From contig JAIOJX010000001.1 of NCBI GenBank assembly GCA_022376925.1, forward strand, positions 2,327,501-2,391,500: DNA of 64,000 nucleotides, written 5' to 3'. The notes beneath the pieces were generated by a model, which worked only from the letters and a program-made list of their open reading frames with translations, was not told where the DNA came from and did no database searches. This DNA comes from Tragulus kanchil. Its lineage: Eukaryota > Chordata > Mammalia > Artiodactyla > Tragulidae. Position numbers and translations under genes: made by a program. This document shows positions 10,681 to 23,220 of this stretch, piece after piece; the first letter of the stretch is position 1, and every line of letters starts with the position of its first letter.

Positions 10681-12970
10681 GGCTCCCACGTTCTGCGGCG
10701 CAGGGGCCTCCGGCCAGGCGGCGGCACTCGGCTCACAACGTGGGACCGGGACTCAGGGGATGCTGGCTCGGTGCCCAGCACGGAGGCAGACGCGCCTTCG
10801 GCCCGCGCAGCCTGCGAATGCCGATGGAGCGCGCGTCGCTCGTGGCCGTCCAGCAACCCCGCCCCTGCCTCCCCCGCGCGCCCCCACCGCCCCACCACCG
10901 TTCGGGTCCGGGGACTCTCCCCTGCTTCCCAGGGCTCTCCCCAGCCATCCTCTGGTGGGGGGAGGGGTTTCTCGAGGCCCGCTTCTCCCCACCGCCTCCC
11001 CTCCCTGCTGACCTCCACTTGCTGTGGGCCCCTCCTCCAAGAAGTCCCAGCGCCCTGCTCTGTGCGCCGGAGGCACCTGTGGTGACAAGGCCAGCGTTAG
11101 GAGGGGAGGCCTCGCAGAGCCCTGCCGGCAAGAGGGAGGTGGGTAGGGGTGCGCGGGGGTGGGGGTGGGGTGGGCAGGTGGGCCTGGCGGCACGTCGGGG
11201 GTGGGTGCGGTCCCACAGGCCCGGCTCCGGCCTGGGCCGTCCCAGGGCATCCAGTGCCCGCCTCTCTGGGGCTCAGGCTGGGAGGACAGAGCCCGGAGAG
11301 TCCCCTCCTTCCTCAGAAAACGCCTGACAGCGGGGAACGTGGCTGGAGCGCTGCACGAGGCCGCCAGACCGGTGGCGGTGGAGACTGGGCCGCCACGGGG
11401 ACGGAGAACAGCGTGGGCCACGGGGTTCCATCGCGGAGCCGGGTCCTGCGGTCCGTCAAGGAGCGACAGGAGCTGTCGCCGGCCTCGAACCAGAGAGGCA
11501 TCCTCTGTTGTTGGAGGGAGGGGAGGCGGGGGGAGGCGGGGGCGGTGGGCAGCCGGGATCGAGGGCGGGAGACCGGGAGCCTCTGGTCTCAGACTGTTTG
11601 GAAGCGGGAGTCTGAGACCGAGAAGGGACCCCCACAGGGTCCGCGGTGCCCCGCTGCGGGAACAGGCCGCTCTCCGCCTCCATGCGGCCCTAGCCCGCAG
11701 GCCCTGCAAACCCGGGCGGGCAAGCCCGCCCCTCGTGCCCTCCGCCGGGCTTGCCGAGGCCTCCGCCGCCTCACAGGTGCTCGCGCCGGGGAAGGACCCA
11801 GCGCCGGCGCAGAGGCCGGGCTTCCACCCGCGGGCAGCTCCAGACCTGCCCTCGAGCGCTACCCCCGGGCAGCTCCCGGCGCTGGGGCGGTGGGCACTGC
11901 TTCACGGGATCCGTGCCCGGCAAGGCAGAGGGTCTGCCCCACACGCCGCTGCTCAGGCCGCGCCAATGCTGAGTCTAGGGACGTGCGCCCGAGACCTCGG
12001 GGACGGGAATGCAAGAAAGGGCTCAGCGGGTACTCGGCGGGGCGCGGGCGCGGGGGCAGTTACGATGGCTGCTCTGCCCTCAGGTGCACCCCCTCCCTGA
12101 AACCCCGCCCTTGCCCCCGCCGCCCACTGGGGCCTCGCGTGCCAGCCCTGAGGCCAAGCCTCCGTGCGCCGCGGCGGTCGACCCAGGTCCCCGCCGAGCC
12201 CCACCCCGTCTGAGCCCCACCTCCGCTAAGCCCCACCAGCCAACGGGCTCAGCCCCGGACGCCGAGCCCCGCCCCCGGGCCCAAGAAGCCCCACCCCTTC
12301 CCGTGACCCCGCCCCCTCCTCCAGGCCACGCCGGACGGGAGCCCCGCCCCCGCCCCGCCCAGTCCCCGCCCCTGCTCCCGCCGCGTCCCACCTCTTCTTC
12401 CTGAGCAGGAGGCCGGTCCCGGTGCCAGACCTCCGTCCAATGCAGCTGTCCCCGAGCCTCCGCCCCCATCCTGCTGGGGGGAGGGGGGCCCCACCTACCC
12501 CGACCTGGGCGCACCTTCCTAAGCCCCTCCACCCCTTCCCACACCCTCTCCCTCGAACCGCCCTCCTTTGAGAGCAGGGGCGTCTGGTCCCTGGAAGCCG
12601 GCGGAGGCCAGGAGGGCGAGGGCTGAAGCCCCCCTCCCTCCCTCCCTCCAGGGCGAGGCCCAGAACGACCAGTCCTGCCCGCGATGGCTGGGAGCAGGGT
12701 TAGGTGCAGTTCCCCCCCTGCAGTTCCTCGGCGGGTCGCAATGCGTGCACATGGCAGGGAAGTGGCGCGCGCCAGGCCGTGCTCGGGCCCTGCGATCCCG
12801 CTCGCGGGCGAGGGCCCTGGGCACACCCAGGAAGCCGGCGAGGGTCACTGCGGGCAGTCCCGTGCAGCTGGGCCTGCGCTCGGTGCTCCCGGCCCCGACG
12901 GGTACCTGTGGGGAGAGGCCTCCAGGCCAGAGTGCCGGCACACCACCGCCTCCACCACGCGCGCGAGGCT

Positions 12971-13006
12971 GCTGCCGCCGCCGCTGCTGCTGCTGCTGCT
13001 GCTGCG
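12971..13006 (+). repeat. (GCC)n(CTG)n trinucleotide repeat
   Basis: A short run of GCC/GCT units leads into about seven CTG units. It lies in the GC-rich block outside any gene I can support. Confidence 0.9.
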
Positions 13007-13381
13007 GGGCCGACGGGGCTGGGAGCTGGAGGCTGGAGCGAGGGGGTCGGATGAGAGACCCCACCCCGCTCGCGGAGCTGCACACGGCCCACTCGCGGCT
13101 GCGCCTGAGCAGCGTGGCACCCACCCACCGTCCCCTCGACCGGGCTCTCGCCCCACCCGCACGTGCCCCTGCCGCCCTTGCTGTGCCCAGGCAGCCAGTG
13201 CGCAGCTTCGACGGGTGGGGCGGGGCGTGGGGAGGGCGGGCGGGAGCTCTTACGCTGCAGAGCGGGAAAGAGTCGAGCCTCGGATGATGAGCTCGAAGGT
13301 GCCCCACCACGTGGCACGCCGGGCCCGGCCGCGCGAGCCCAGCAGCCAGGGCGGCTCGCGTTGCGCGCAGCTCTTCCCCGG

Positions 13382-13409
13382 CGGACGGACGGACGGACGG
13401 ACGGACGGG
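13382..13409 (+). repeat. (GGAC)n tetranucleotide repeat
   Basis: Roughly seven perfect ggac units in a row. Confidence 0.9.
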
Positions 13410-13899
13410 AGCTGGGGCGTGCCACCCGTCTCGCTCTCCCTAGGGGCACGGAGCTCCACGGGGTGAGCTCCGGGCCGGGGGCTACGGGGAAGCCCCAGCG
13501 GTGCTTACCAAAGGAAATCCCGATCCTTCCTTCAACCGGCCGGTGTGCGGGCGGAGGACGCAGAACTCCGCTGGCTTCCTGCGCAAACGCAAGGGCGTGG
13601 AAACGGTTTAGGGCTCACCTAGAGACAGAAAACTATCAGGGGACTCGGTTCTCCCCCACTGTTCTCTTCACCTCACGACCGAGTACTCCTCCATCGCCCA
13701 CCAAGCTGGTTCCCACCCTCCTCCAGAGATTCCGGCCACCCAGGGCGGAAAGCCTCGCGGGGGCCCCCACGCGCAGGCCCGGCCACCGGCACGGTGGAGC
13801 TCGGGGCGGCTGCGGCCGTGCGCGCGCCGGGTCGGGTCCGACTCGTGCAGACCCCGCGGGCCGGAGCGCTCCAGGCGCCTCTGTCCGCGCCGTGGTCCA

Positions 13900-14035
13900 G
13901 GCAAGGGCCCTGACGCGGGCTGCCATCGCCGCCTCCAGGCGCTCTTCCTGACCCAGCAGTCGAACCGCGTCTGCCTGCCTCTCCCGCATCGCAGGCCAAC
14001 TCTTGACCCGCCAAGCCCCGCGGGAAGCCGTCGTC
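13900..14035 (+). mobile_element. Decayed Bov-tA SINE
   Basis: Core motifs are recognisable but strongly drifted toward GC: caggcgctcttcctgaccca, a B-box-like cagtcgaaccgcgtctgcct and a terminal ccccgcgggaagcc. Confidence 0.55.
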
Positions 14036-14136
14036 CACGGCTGGCTCCGGGCCCCGGCCCCATCCACGGCTCCTGACACCCCTGCAGCTGCTGCCTCACC
14101 TCCACCGCCCGCCTCACCCCAGCCCCTGCCTCGCCT

Positions 14137-14182
14137 CCACCGCCCGCCTCGCCTCCACCGCCCGCCTCGCCTCCACCGCCAG
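14137..14182 (+). repeat. 18-bp minisatellite
   Basis: The unit cctccaccgcccgcctcg repeats about 2.5 to 3 times head to tail, with a diverged copy just to the left near 14098. There are no unique spacers, so this is a minisatellite and not a CRISPR array. Confidence 0.85.
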
Positions 14183-15524
14183 AGCCCCTGGTCCGACCGC
14201 CACAGACGCACCCGCCGCCGCCAGCAGCCCCCCGCGGGCCCAGCCGCCCCAGCGCCGCCCGGCCCTCGGAGTCCCCCTCGCCGCGGACGCCGCCGGGCGC
14301 CGCTTCCCGCCGCCTTCCAGGCCACCGCTCCGCCCCGCCAGCTGGGGGCGCTCTCTGCGGGCGCCGGAGGCAGGGCGCCCTCGCGGGGCTGGAGACCCGA
14401 CCTCGCCGCTCACCACGCCCGACCCAGCGGGGCGTCCGCCCACGAGCGCCCCCGCCCCGCCCCGCCCCGCCGCGGGCCCCGCCCCCTCGGGGAGCCCGGC
14501 CCCGCCCCCGCCTCGCGCGCCCCCCCCCAGGACCCGCCGCCCCGGCCGGCCCCACCCCAGGGCCCCGAGCCGCACCCGGGAGCCCACCCGACCCACGCGC
14601 CCCCTCCGCCCGCAGCGCGCCCGCCTGGCCGCCTGCGCGCGCCCGCCGCGGGCGGGAGGCCGCGCCTCGGGTCTCCGTCCCGCGTCCGCACGCGGTCCCC
14701 TCCCAGGCCGCCCCGGGCCGCGCGCCGCGGCCCGCGGGTCCCCGCAGCCAGCCTCCGGCCCTCGGCGGCAAGCCCCGGCTTCTGCGGCCCCCGCCGGCCG
14801 CGCCGCGCGCCCTGCCCTCGGCGCCCCCGCCGCCCGCCAGCGCCCCTCCGAGCCGCACCCCGGGACCCCTCCCTCGGCCCCGCTCTTCGGCTCGCCGCCG
14901 ACGGCCGCCCGCCCAGCGCCCGGTCCCCTCGACGGCGGCCCGGCCCCACCTCCGCTCCGCGCCGGCGCGGCCGAGGGCCCCCCACGCAGGGCTGCGGGCC
15001 CGGGCCAGCCCCGCCGGCCGGCCTGCCCTCGCCGCCGCTGTGGCCGCCGCCCGGCGCCCGGCGCCCGCCAGGGTCTGCAGACGCGGCTCCGCGGCGCACG
15101 GCCGATCTGCGCGCCTTCGCGAGGCCACGCGGGCCCCTCGGCGCTTCCGGAGGCCCCCGGAAGTCGACGAGGACGGCGGCAGACGGCCCCGCGCCAGGAG
15201 GCGCTTTGCAACTGTAGCAGATCGTGGGGCCCCCGGGCCTCGCCCGGCCAAGGCTGGGCCCCTCCTGGCGCCGCAGGCGCGCCCGCCCGCCCGCGCTCCG
15301 GCCCTCCGCCCCCCAGAGGCTCCCCGCGAGGCGGCGGGGCTGAGCGGGAGGCGGGAGGGCGGCGCGCCCCTCGGGGCCGGCGGGCGAGCGTGTCCGTCTT
15401 CACGCGTGTGCCGGCCGAGCTCGCTCCCGTCCTGTCGGACGGGGCCCCTAGGGCCCCGGCCCGCCAGGCCCCTCCGTCGAGGGGGCACCCTCCCGGCCGG
15501 CCAGGCGACCCGAGTGGGCGGCCG

Positions 15525-15640
15525 TGCCCTGCTCCAGGGCATCTTCCCCGCCCCGGGATCGAGCCCGCGTCTCCTCCCCTCGCCCGCACGGGCAGGCGGG
15601 TGCTTTGCACGGGCGCCGTCCGAGGAAGCCCGTTTCACTC
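15525..15640 (+). mobile_element. Bov-tA SINE fragment
   Basis: The sequence contains ctccagggcatcttccccgc, a tRNA-like cgggatcgagcccgcgtctc and a terminal gaggaagcccg. It is diverged within the GC-rich block. Confidence 0.65.
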
Positions 15641-16009
15641 CCTTCTGCACCGCGCTCCATAATGTCACGCCGCTCCGTGCATGCCTGCCGAGCCCTGGGC
15701 TCGTTTCAGGACCGGGCCGTCTCCTCCGGGCGCGGAGGCGGGGCGAGGGAGCCCTCTGGGGTTCTCTTTCTCTTGCGCGGGCTCCTCGGACTCGACGCTG
15801 AGGCCCGCCTCGCGTTCACACACCGAGGAGTCCTCTCTCTGTCTCCCCGCCACGTTCCCACGCTCCTTGCGCCCCGCGGTGCCGGCAGCGCAGCAGCTTT
15901 CGCCTGCTCCGTGGTCTTCTGGGCGCTCTGTAGAACCGGGCGACGCTGCAATGATTCTCGTCCCGACCGCAAGGGCGGTCTCCCGGTCTCCCGTCTTGCG
16001 CCTCGCTCC

Positions 16010-16081
16010 GGCTCTCGCTCCCGCTCCCGCTCTCGCTCGCTCGCTCTCGCTCTCTCTCTCGCTCTCGCTCTCTCTCTCTGA
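16010..16081 (+). repeat. (CTCGCT/CCCGCT)n pyrimidine-rich simple repeat
   Basis: An irregular array of ctcgct, cccgct and ctctct units. On the minus strand it is purine-rich. Confidence 0.85.
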
Positions 16082-16899
16082 CTTGCGTCCATCGTTCCCG
16101 CTCGGCACTTCTTGGCAGTCCCAGCTACATGGCCGCGGCTTCGGCGAGATCGACTCTGGGCCTCCGGAGCTTGCCCGACAGATCCCGGCCGTGCCTCTGG
16201 TCCTCCACACAGGCCCGTGCAGCAAAGGACGCAGGAGCGCGGCCATGGGCAGAGGGTGCACCCACGCGACGGGCGCGCCGGTGGGGGAGCTCACGGGCGT
16301 GGCCGGACGTGTGCATGCACGTTGGCGTCTTTCCCAGTTGGCAGCTGGACTGGTCTCACCTAGGGGCCTCCCCGGATGGCCCTCACTCGGCACTGCCGTC
16401 CGGTTTGCGGTTGACGTCGGGCCGCTTGGCACACGTGTGAGAGCGCCTTTCCGCCGCGCAGAGTCACCCTCGCTCTACCGGCTCTGTTATGCTGCAGTTG
16501 CCATGCGCGTGCTGTCCGCGTGGGTTTCATAAGACCTGCCTAGACTTGCCAGTACAACTCGTGTAATAGGCGTGTGTCCACTAAAGACCTCCAGAGCAAG
16601 CGCGCGTTCCTAAACGTGTCAACGCTTGCTTCCGTGGTTCACTCCCTAGGGCCTAGCTATCCGCCTCTGGGCGAGGGTCCCCGCGGAGCGCAGCGCGCCG
16701 GGCTCCTCTGTCTTCCCGGTCTCCCAGAGCCGGCTCCAACTCGTGTCCCGGTTCCAGCGCCTGCCCACATCGGGGCCATTTCCGGTTTCCTGCGTCTCCG
16801 CCCGGAGGCCACGCGTCTCCCTGTACCGTCGCCCTCTCCAGGGGGAAAGACCTCCTCTGGCCTTCTTTTAGTCCAGATCGGCTGGTGACTTCGCTGGTG

Positions 16900-16990
16900 A
16901 CCATAGTCGCTCAGTCGTGTCCGACTCCTCTTTGCGACCCCATGGATGCCTGCCGGGCTCCTCTGCCCGCGCCGTCCTCCGGGCAAGAAC
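16900..16990 (+). mobile_element. Bov-tA SINE fragment
   Basis: The 5' motif gtcgctcagtcgtgtccgac is followed by gcgaccccatgga, then decays. Confidence 0.75.
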
Positions 16991-17739
16991 GACTTCACCT
17001 TCGCTCTGTCTGCCGCTTCTTTTTCGTGTTTAAATTTTTTCTTTTTTATTCGAAGTAGGGCTGACTTACAGCGTTGCGCCAGCCTCTGCTGTCCCGCAAA
17101 GGGACTCAGTCGCACACACACACTCCTTTCCATACTCTCTTCCCTTACGGTGCAGCACGGGCCGCTGAATAGAGTCCTCTGTGCTGACGGTAGGAAGGAC
17201 CTGGCCCCTGAGGCATTCGAAACGTGATGGCCTGCCGCCGGGTCTGGGCCCTGTCTGTCCCCCGCTTAGGCTCTGGCCTTCGGAGGGCCACCCCTTGAGG
17301 CTCTACACGTCCCCCGGGCCACCTCCTTCCTTCCGCGCGCGGGCTGCCAGAGCCTGTCGGCCGCAGCGCGGCTGGCCCTGGGGGAGGTATCGGCTTCCTG
17401 CCCCCCTGAGACGTCAGCCACAGCCCCTGAGGCCGGGCCTCCCCACGCTGGCTTGCACCCTCCCTCCTTTCTGGGGCTTGGCTTCGCCCTGCGCCCCTTC
17501 TCCGGGCCCCTTCCCCACTGGGATCCCGGGGACCCCCTTCAGAGGGGCCGCGTCGGGGCTTGCGGCCTTCAGGGCGCCGCCGTCCCTGCTTGCACCCGTC
17601 ACACCGTCCGTCACCTCTGCCCCAAGAAGGAGAGGCCGGTGGAGGAGAGATGGGGCAGGATGGGCCTGCATGGCTGCATGGCTCGCTGCATATAGTTTAC
17701 CATAATGACACTTGGATATACTGTACTGTGTGTGTGTAA

Positions 17740-17942
17740 TCGAGTCCAACACTTTGCACCTCTATGGACCGTAGCCCACCAAGCACCTCTGTCCACGGGA
17801 TTCTCCAGGCAAGAATACTGGAGTGGATTGCCATTTCCTCTTCCAAGGGATCTTCTTGACCCAGGGATCAAACCAGTGTCTCTTATGTCTCCTGTATTGG
17901 AAGGCAGATTTTTTTCCACTAGTACCACATGGGAAGCCCACT
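17740..17942 (+). mobile_element. Bov-tA SINE
   Basis: The sequence carries gattctccaggcaagaatac, tggagtggattgccatttcc, the tRNA-like region cccagggatcaaaccagtgt and the terminal catgggaagccc. Confidence 0.9.
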
Positions 17943-17954
17943 GCACTTGATGAA

Positions 17955-18245
17955 AAGGATTGAAAGTGAAAGTGAAGTTGCTCAGTTATGTCCAACCCTT
18001 TGCAATCCATGGATGAGCCATGGAATTCTCTAGGCAAGATCTGTAAACAACAAAACTCTGTAAAAGTTAAAAGCAAAATAAAGGTTTAAAAAAAATTAAA
18101 AAAAAGAATACTGGACTGGGTAGCCTTTCCCTTCTCCAGGGGATTTTCCCAACCCAAGGATTATACCCAGGTCTCCCACATTACAAGTGGATTCTTTAGT
18201 ATCTGAGCCACCAGGGACACCCAAGAATACTGCAGTGGGTAGCCT
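17955..18245 (+). mobile_element. Bov-tA SINE split by a short L1 3' tail
   Basis: A Bov-tA element runs from about 17960 (gaaagtgaagttgctcag) and is interrupted at about 18040. It is interrupted by about 60 bases ending in A-rich DNA (ctgtaaacaacaaaactctg and following), which is the L1 3' end also seen near 36400. The SINE resumes at gaatactggactgggtagcc and continues through ccaggtctcccacatt to ccaccagggacaccc. Confidence 0.75.
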
Positions 18246-18639
18246 GAACCAGCTGAGCTACTGTCCTCTATAGGTTAAATTATATTATTAAGTACTACGA
18301 ATACAGTTTAAGCACAGCATTTAGAAACAGGAGAAATAAAAAGAAAAGGGCTGGAGATTCAACTTTATAATAAAAACAAAGCAAAACAAATTATGCATAG
18401 CTTTTATATTTGTTAATTTTGCAACTGCCCATGAGGTCATACTTGGTATTTGTAACTTCCTCCTTCCACTAGCATTTCAGTTCCCTATGATCTCATCTAG
18501 CCAATTGTGGTTGTTGACCTGGCAGTTAAGATATAAATCTTTATTCCTAACCAGTCTGATCCCTTACTAGTCCTGCCTGCATGAATTGTTATAGTCATCC
18601 ATTTCCTTATATCATTGGACAAGGAAACACTAAGAGTTT

Positions 18640-19190
<551 letters not shown>

Positions 19191-19720
19191 GTTTCACATT
19201 TTTATACTAGGTTCCAGATATGGTCCTTCTGGCCTCCAGTGTAACTCATTCTCCCCTCAGTAATCAGGAGCAGTCAGTCAGCAGGTAAAATAACACCTGT
19301 CTTGATTTAGTGGGAAGAGAATCCCCAAATGACCAGGTGGCAATCTCAACTCTGAATTCAATATAACCAGTGTTGGGTCCCCTGGTGGAAGATGTACCCC
19401 ATTGGGAAATTCATGAGAAAAGAAAAACTGTGCAGAACAAACATGACTGAGGGAATGTAGATTTGGTGGAAGCAAAACAAATTGCATAGCTTTATATTTT
19501 AGCAACTGCCCATGAGGTCATACTTGGTATTTGTAACTTCCTCCTTCCACTAGCATTTCAGTTCCCTATGATCTCATCTAGCCAATTGTGGTTGTTGACC
19601 TGGCAGTTAAGATATAAATCTTTATTCCTAACCAGTCTGATCCCTTACTAGTCCTGCCTGCATGAATTGTTATAGTCATCCATTTCCTTATATCATTGGA
19701 CAAGGAAACACTAAGAGTTT

Positions 19721-20271
<551 letters not shown>

Positions 20272-20559
20272 GTTTCACATTTTTATACTAGGTTCCAGAT
20301 ATGGTCCTTCTGGCCTCCAGTGTAACTCATTCTCCCCTCAGTAATCAGGAGCAGTCAGTCAGCAGGTAAAATAACACCTGTCTTGATTTAGTGGGAAGAG
20401 AATCCCCAAATGACCAGGTGGCAATCTCAACTCTGAATTCAATATAACCAGTGTTGGGTCCCCTGGTGGAAGATGTACCCCATTGGGAAATTCATGAGAA
20501 AAAGATACTGTGCAGACAAACATGACAAGAGGAATGTGTTGTGTGGGAATTCACAGGTG

Positions 20560-21040
20560 GAATACAGTCATAATCAGGGTCCCCCAGAGGATCCCACATC
20601 GGTGTATGCGTTGGGGCCCTCATAGGTGCGGATTTATAAAAGGGAGGGAGGATTTGTGGAGGCTGAGTATGGGGATCAACTGGGTTTCTGGGAACCTGGT
20701 CTGCTAAGTCATTTTTCAAAATAACACTACCCTATTGAGGGAGATGTGTTTGTGTCACATACTATCACCAACAGATATTTCTAGAAATATCTGGTTAGGA
20801 GCTACTATTATAGTCCTTGTCCTTTGAAGTGGTACAACTTTTTATTCTTTTCCAAATGGTGCTCATGTAGTCAAGATGGTGGCTGAGATTGGGATGTGAA
20901 TATAGCCATAGGGGCACTAGGTCAACATATACTGAATACTGGGTCCCAGCATCCCTGATCAGTAGTGGAAGAATTCCTCTGTCATGTCTTCTATCTTTGA
21001 AATGATTTCCTGATCAACTGTTTTTGTCCCCAGGCTGGAT
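20560..21040. other. Intergenic, nothing assigned
   Basis: No conserved open frame and no recent repeat were recognised. Confidence 0.4.
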
Positions 21041-21042
21041 CA

Positions 21043-23220
21043 AGACAGAGATGGCATGTAAACTATATTCTTAGCTATAAAACTTGCAAGCACGGATCAC
21101 TTGATAGGCAGAATGACTATTACACGGGATTCTGACATCCTGGGACACTGGCCTTTATGGACAAGATGAACAGTCTTGCCTGTTGGTACACATCTGGAGG
21201 GATGAATTGGGAAGTGTGGTTGAGGCGGCAGCTTTGAGGAGGGTGTTCGAGAGATGCATATTTGGATTTACTGTCAGAGTTGACAGGAACAAGAGGGTTT
21301 AAATGGGAGAAAAGTTGACAGAGGAAGAACCCAATAAGCATATTTACATATTGTAGAAGCTGGCATATAAGAGAGGGATTGTAGATGACCAGTGGACACT
21401 AGTTAAAGGGGACAGGTTGTGTCTCAGCTGAGGAATGCATTTCCATAGACAGAATGGGCTTGTAAGGTACTGTGCTCCTGGTCCTTGCAAGGGTTCAGTA
21501 AGGACGAAGCAAACACCTATTGGCAGTGCGAGGATGGGCCCAAAAGAATAAAATATTCTTCATTAAGATCTGACAGGTCTAAACAAAAAAAAAGATTTGA
21601 CAGGTCTACTGAGTAGGAAGGCATTCCAAAAGGGAGGGGCTGTATGTGTATGTTTAGCTGATTTGCTCTGCTGTACGGCAGAGATGAACACAACACTGGA
21701 AAGCAACTACACTCCAATAAAATTAATCTTTTTTAAAAAAGACATGACAGGTCTAGAACTGTACACTTTGCGTGTGCATATAGTTTCCAGATAATGCTGT
21801 TTTTCTCTTCATATCTGATACTTCTTAAAAGTATTTACTTCTGTAAAAAGACTGGCTTCAAGTAATAGGAGAAAATTAATCACACAGTCAAATACACCAA
21901 GTTATTACACTTTAAAAAAAACCCTTAACACTTACACAATGAAGTATCTTACCATTTATTATAATTGTGTACATTAATGTGAATCAAGCAAGTATGATTA
22001 AAAATTCTAGGCAACTAAAGAAGCAAAGTGTAATGCAATCACTCTTCTATGAGTGTGCGGAATTCTGAGCCATTTCAACCATGAAAGAGATTTTTTCAGC
22101 AACTAAAAGAAGCCAAGTGTAAATTTGGGCCCTTTTTCCCTTTCACTAATTCATTGTTCAAGGACAGAGATGGCATGTAAACTATATTCTTAGCTATAAA
22201 ACTTGCAAGCACGGATCACTTGATAGGCAGAATGACTATTACACGGGATTCTGACATCCTGGGACACTGGCCTTTATGGACAAGATGAACAGTCTTGCCT
22301 GTTGGTACACATCTGGAGGGATGAATTGGGAAGTGTGGTTGAGGCGCAGCTTTGAGGAGGGTGTTCGAGAGATGCATATTTGGATTTACTGTCAGAGTTG
22401 ACAGGAACAAGAGGGTTTAAATGGGAGAAAAGTTGACAGAGGAAGAACCCAATAAGCATATTTACATATTGTAGAAGCTGGCATATAAGAGAGGGATTGT
22501 AGATGACCAGTGGACACTAGTTAAAGGGGACAGGTTGTGTCTCAGCTGAGGAATGCATTTCCATAGACAGAATGGGCTTGTAAGGTACTGTGCTCCTGGT
22601 CCTTGCAAGGGTTCAGTAAGGACGAAGCAAACACCTATTGGCAGTGCGAGGATGGGCCCAAAAGAATAAAATATTCTTCATTAAGATCTGACAGGTCTAA
22701 ACAAAAAAAAAGATTTGACAGGTCTACTGAGTAGGAAGGCATTCCAAAAGGGAGGGGCTGTATGTGTATGTTTAGCTGATTTGCTCTGCTGTACGGCAGA
22801 GATGAACACAACACTGGAAAGCAACTACACTCCAATAAAATTAATCTTTTTTAAAAAAGACATGACAGGTCTAGAACTGTACACTTTGCGTGTGCATATA
22901 GTTTCCAGATAATGCTGTTTTTCTCTTCATATCTGATACTTCTTAAAAGTATTTACTTCTGTAAAAAGACTGGCTTCAAGTAATAGGAGAAAATTAATCA
23001 CACAGTCAAATACACCAAGTTATTACACTTTAAAAAAAACCCTTAACACTTACACAATGAAGTATCTTACCATTTATTATAATTGTGTACATTAATGTGA
23101 ATCAAGCAAGTATGATTAAAAATTCTAGGCAACTAAAAAGAAGCAAAGTGTAATGCAATCACTCTTCTATGAGTGTGCGGAATTCTGAGCCATTTCAACC
23201 ATGAAAGAGATTTTTTTCAG
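21043..23220. repeat. Tandem duplication B (offset 1118-1119)
   Basis: 21043-22103 is repeated from 22162. The few differences are single-base or short homopolymer indels, for example gaggcggcagc against gaggcgcagc. The end of copy 1 (22097-22160) is a scrambled version of sequence seen intact near 23129-23155 and 23308-23335, including tttcactaattcatt. Confidence 0.9.
21655..21738 (+). mobile_element. Retroelement 3' end, A-tailed (copy 1 of duplication B)
   Basis: The sequence gctctgctgtacggcagaga through actccaataaaattaatc is a common ruminant retroelement 3' end, probably L1-related. The direct repeat gacaggtcta flanks it at about 21599 and 21746. The same element reappears near 22773-22856 through the duplication. 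Confidence 0.55.

Larger units (their letters stand above)
5230..17600. other. Extended GC/CpG-rich block around PNMA5
   Basis: Base composition changes sharply near 5.2 kb and stays extremely rich in G+C and CpG to about 17.6 kb. Because stop codons are rare at this composition, overlapping frames of 200-660 codons occur on both strands. Apart from PNMA5 they show low-complexity Pro/Arg/Gly/Ala translations and no recognisable domain. The block includes likely CpG-island promoter DNA upstream of PNMA5 (above 10692), several microsatellites and decayed Bov-tA SINEs. Exact island limits would need a CpG observed/expected calculation. Confidence 0.7.

Noticed and set aside
14098..14182. Regular GC-rich repeats that could suggest a CRISPR array
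   Set aside because: The 18-base units are contiguous with no unique spacers, in a mammalian genome. It is a minisatellite.
13668..15668. 666-codon minus-strand open frame
   Set aside because: Pure Arg/Gly/Ala/Pro low-complexity translation in CpG-rich DNA, with equally long frames overlapping in other phases and strands. No domain or conserved motif.
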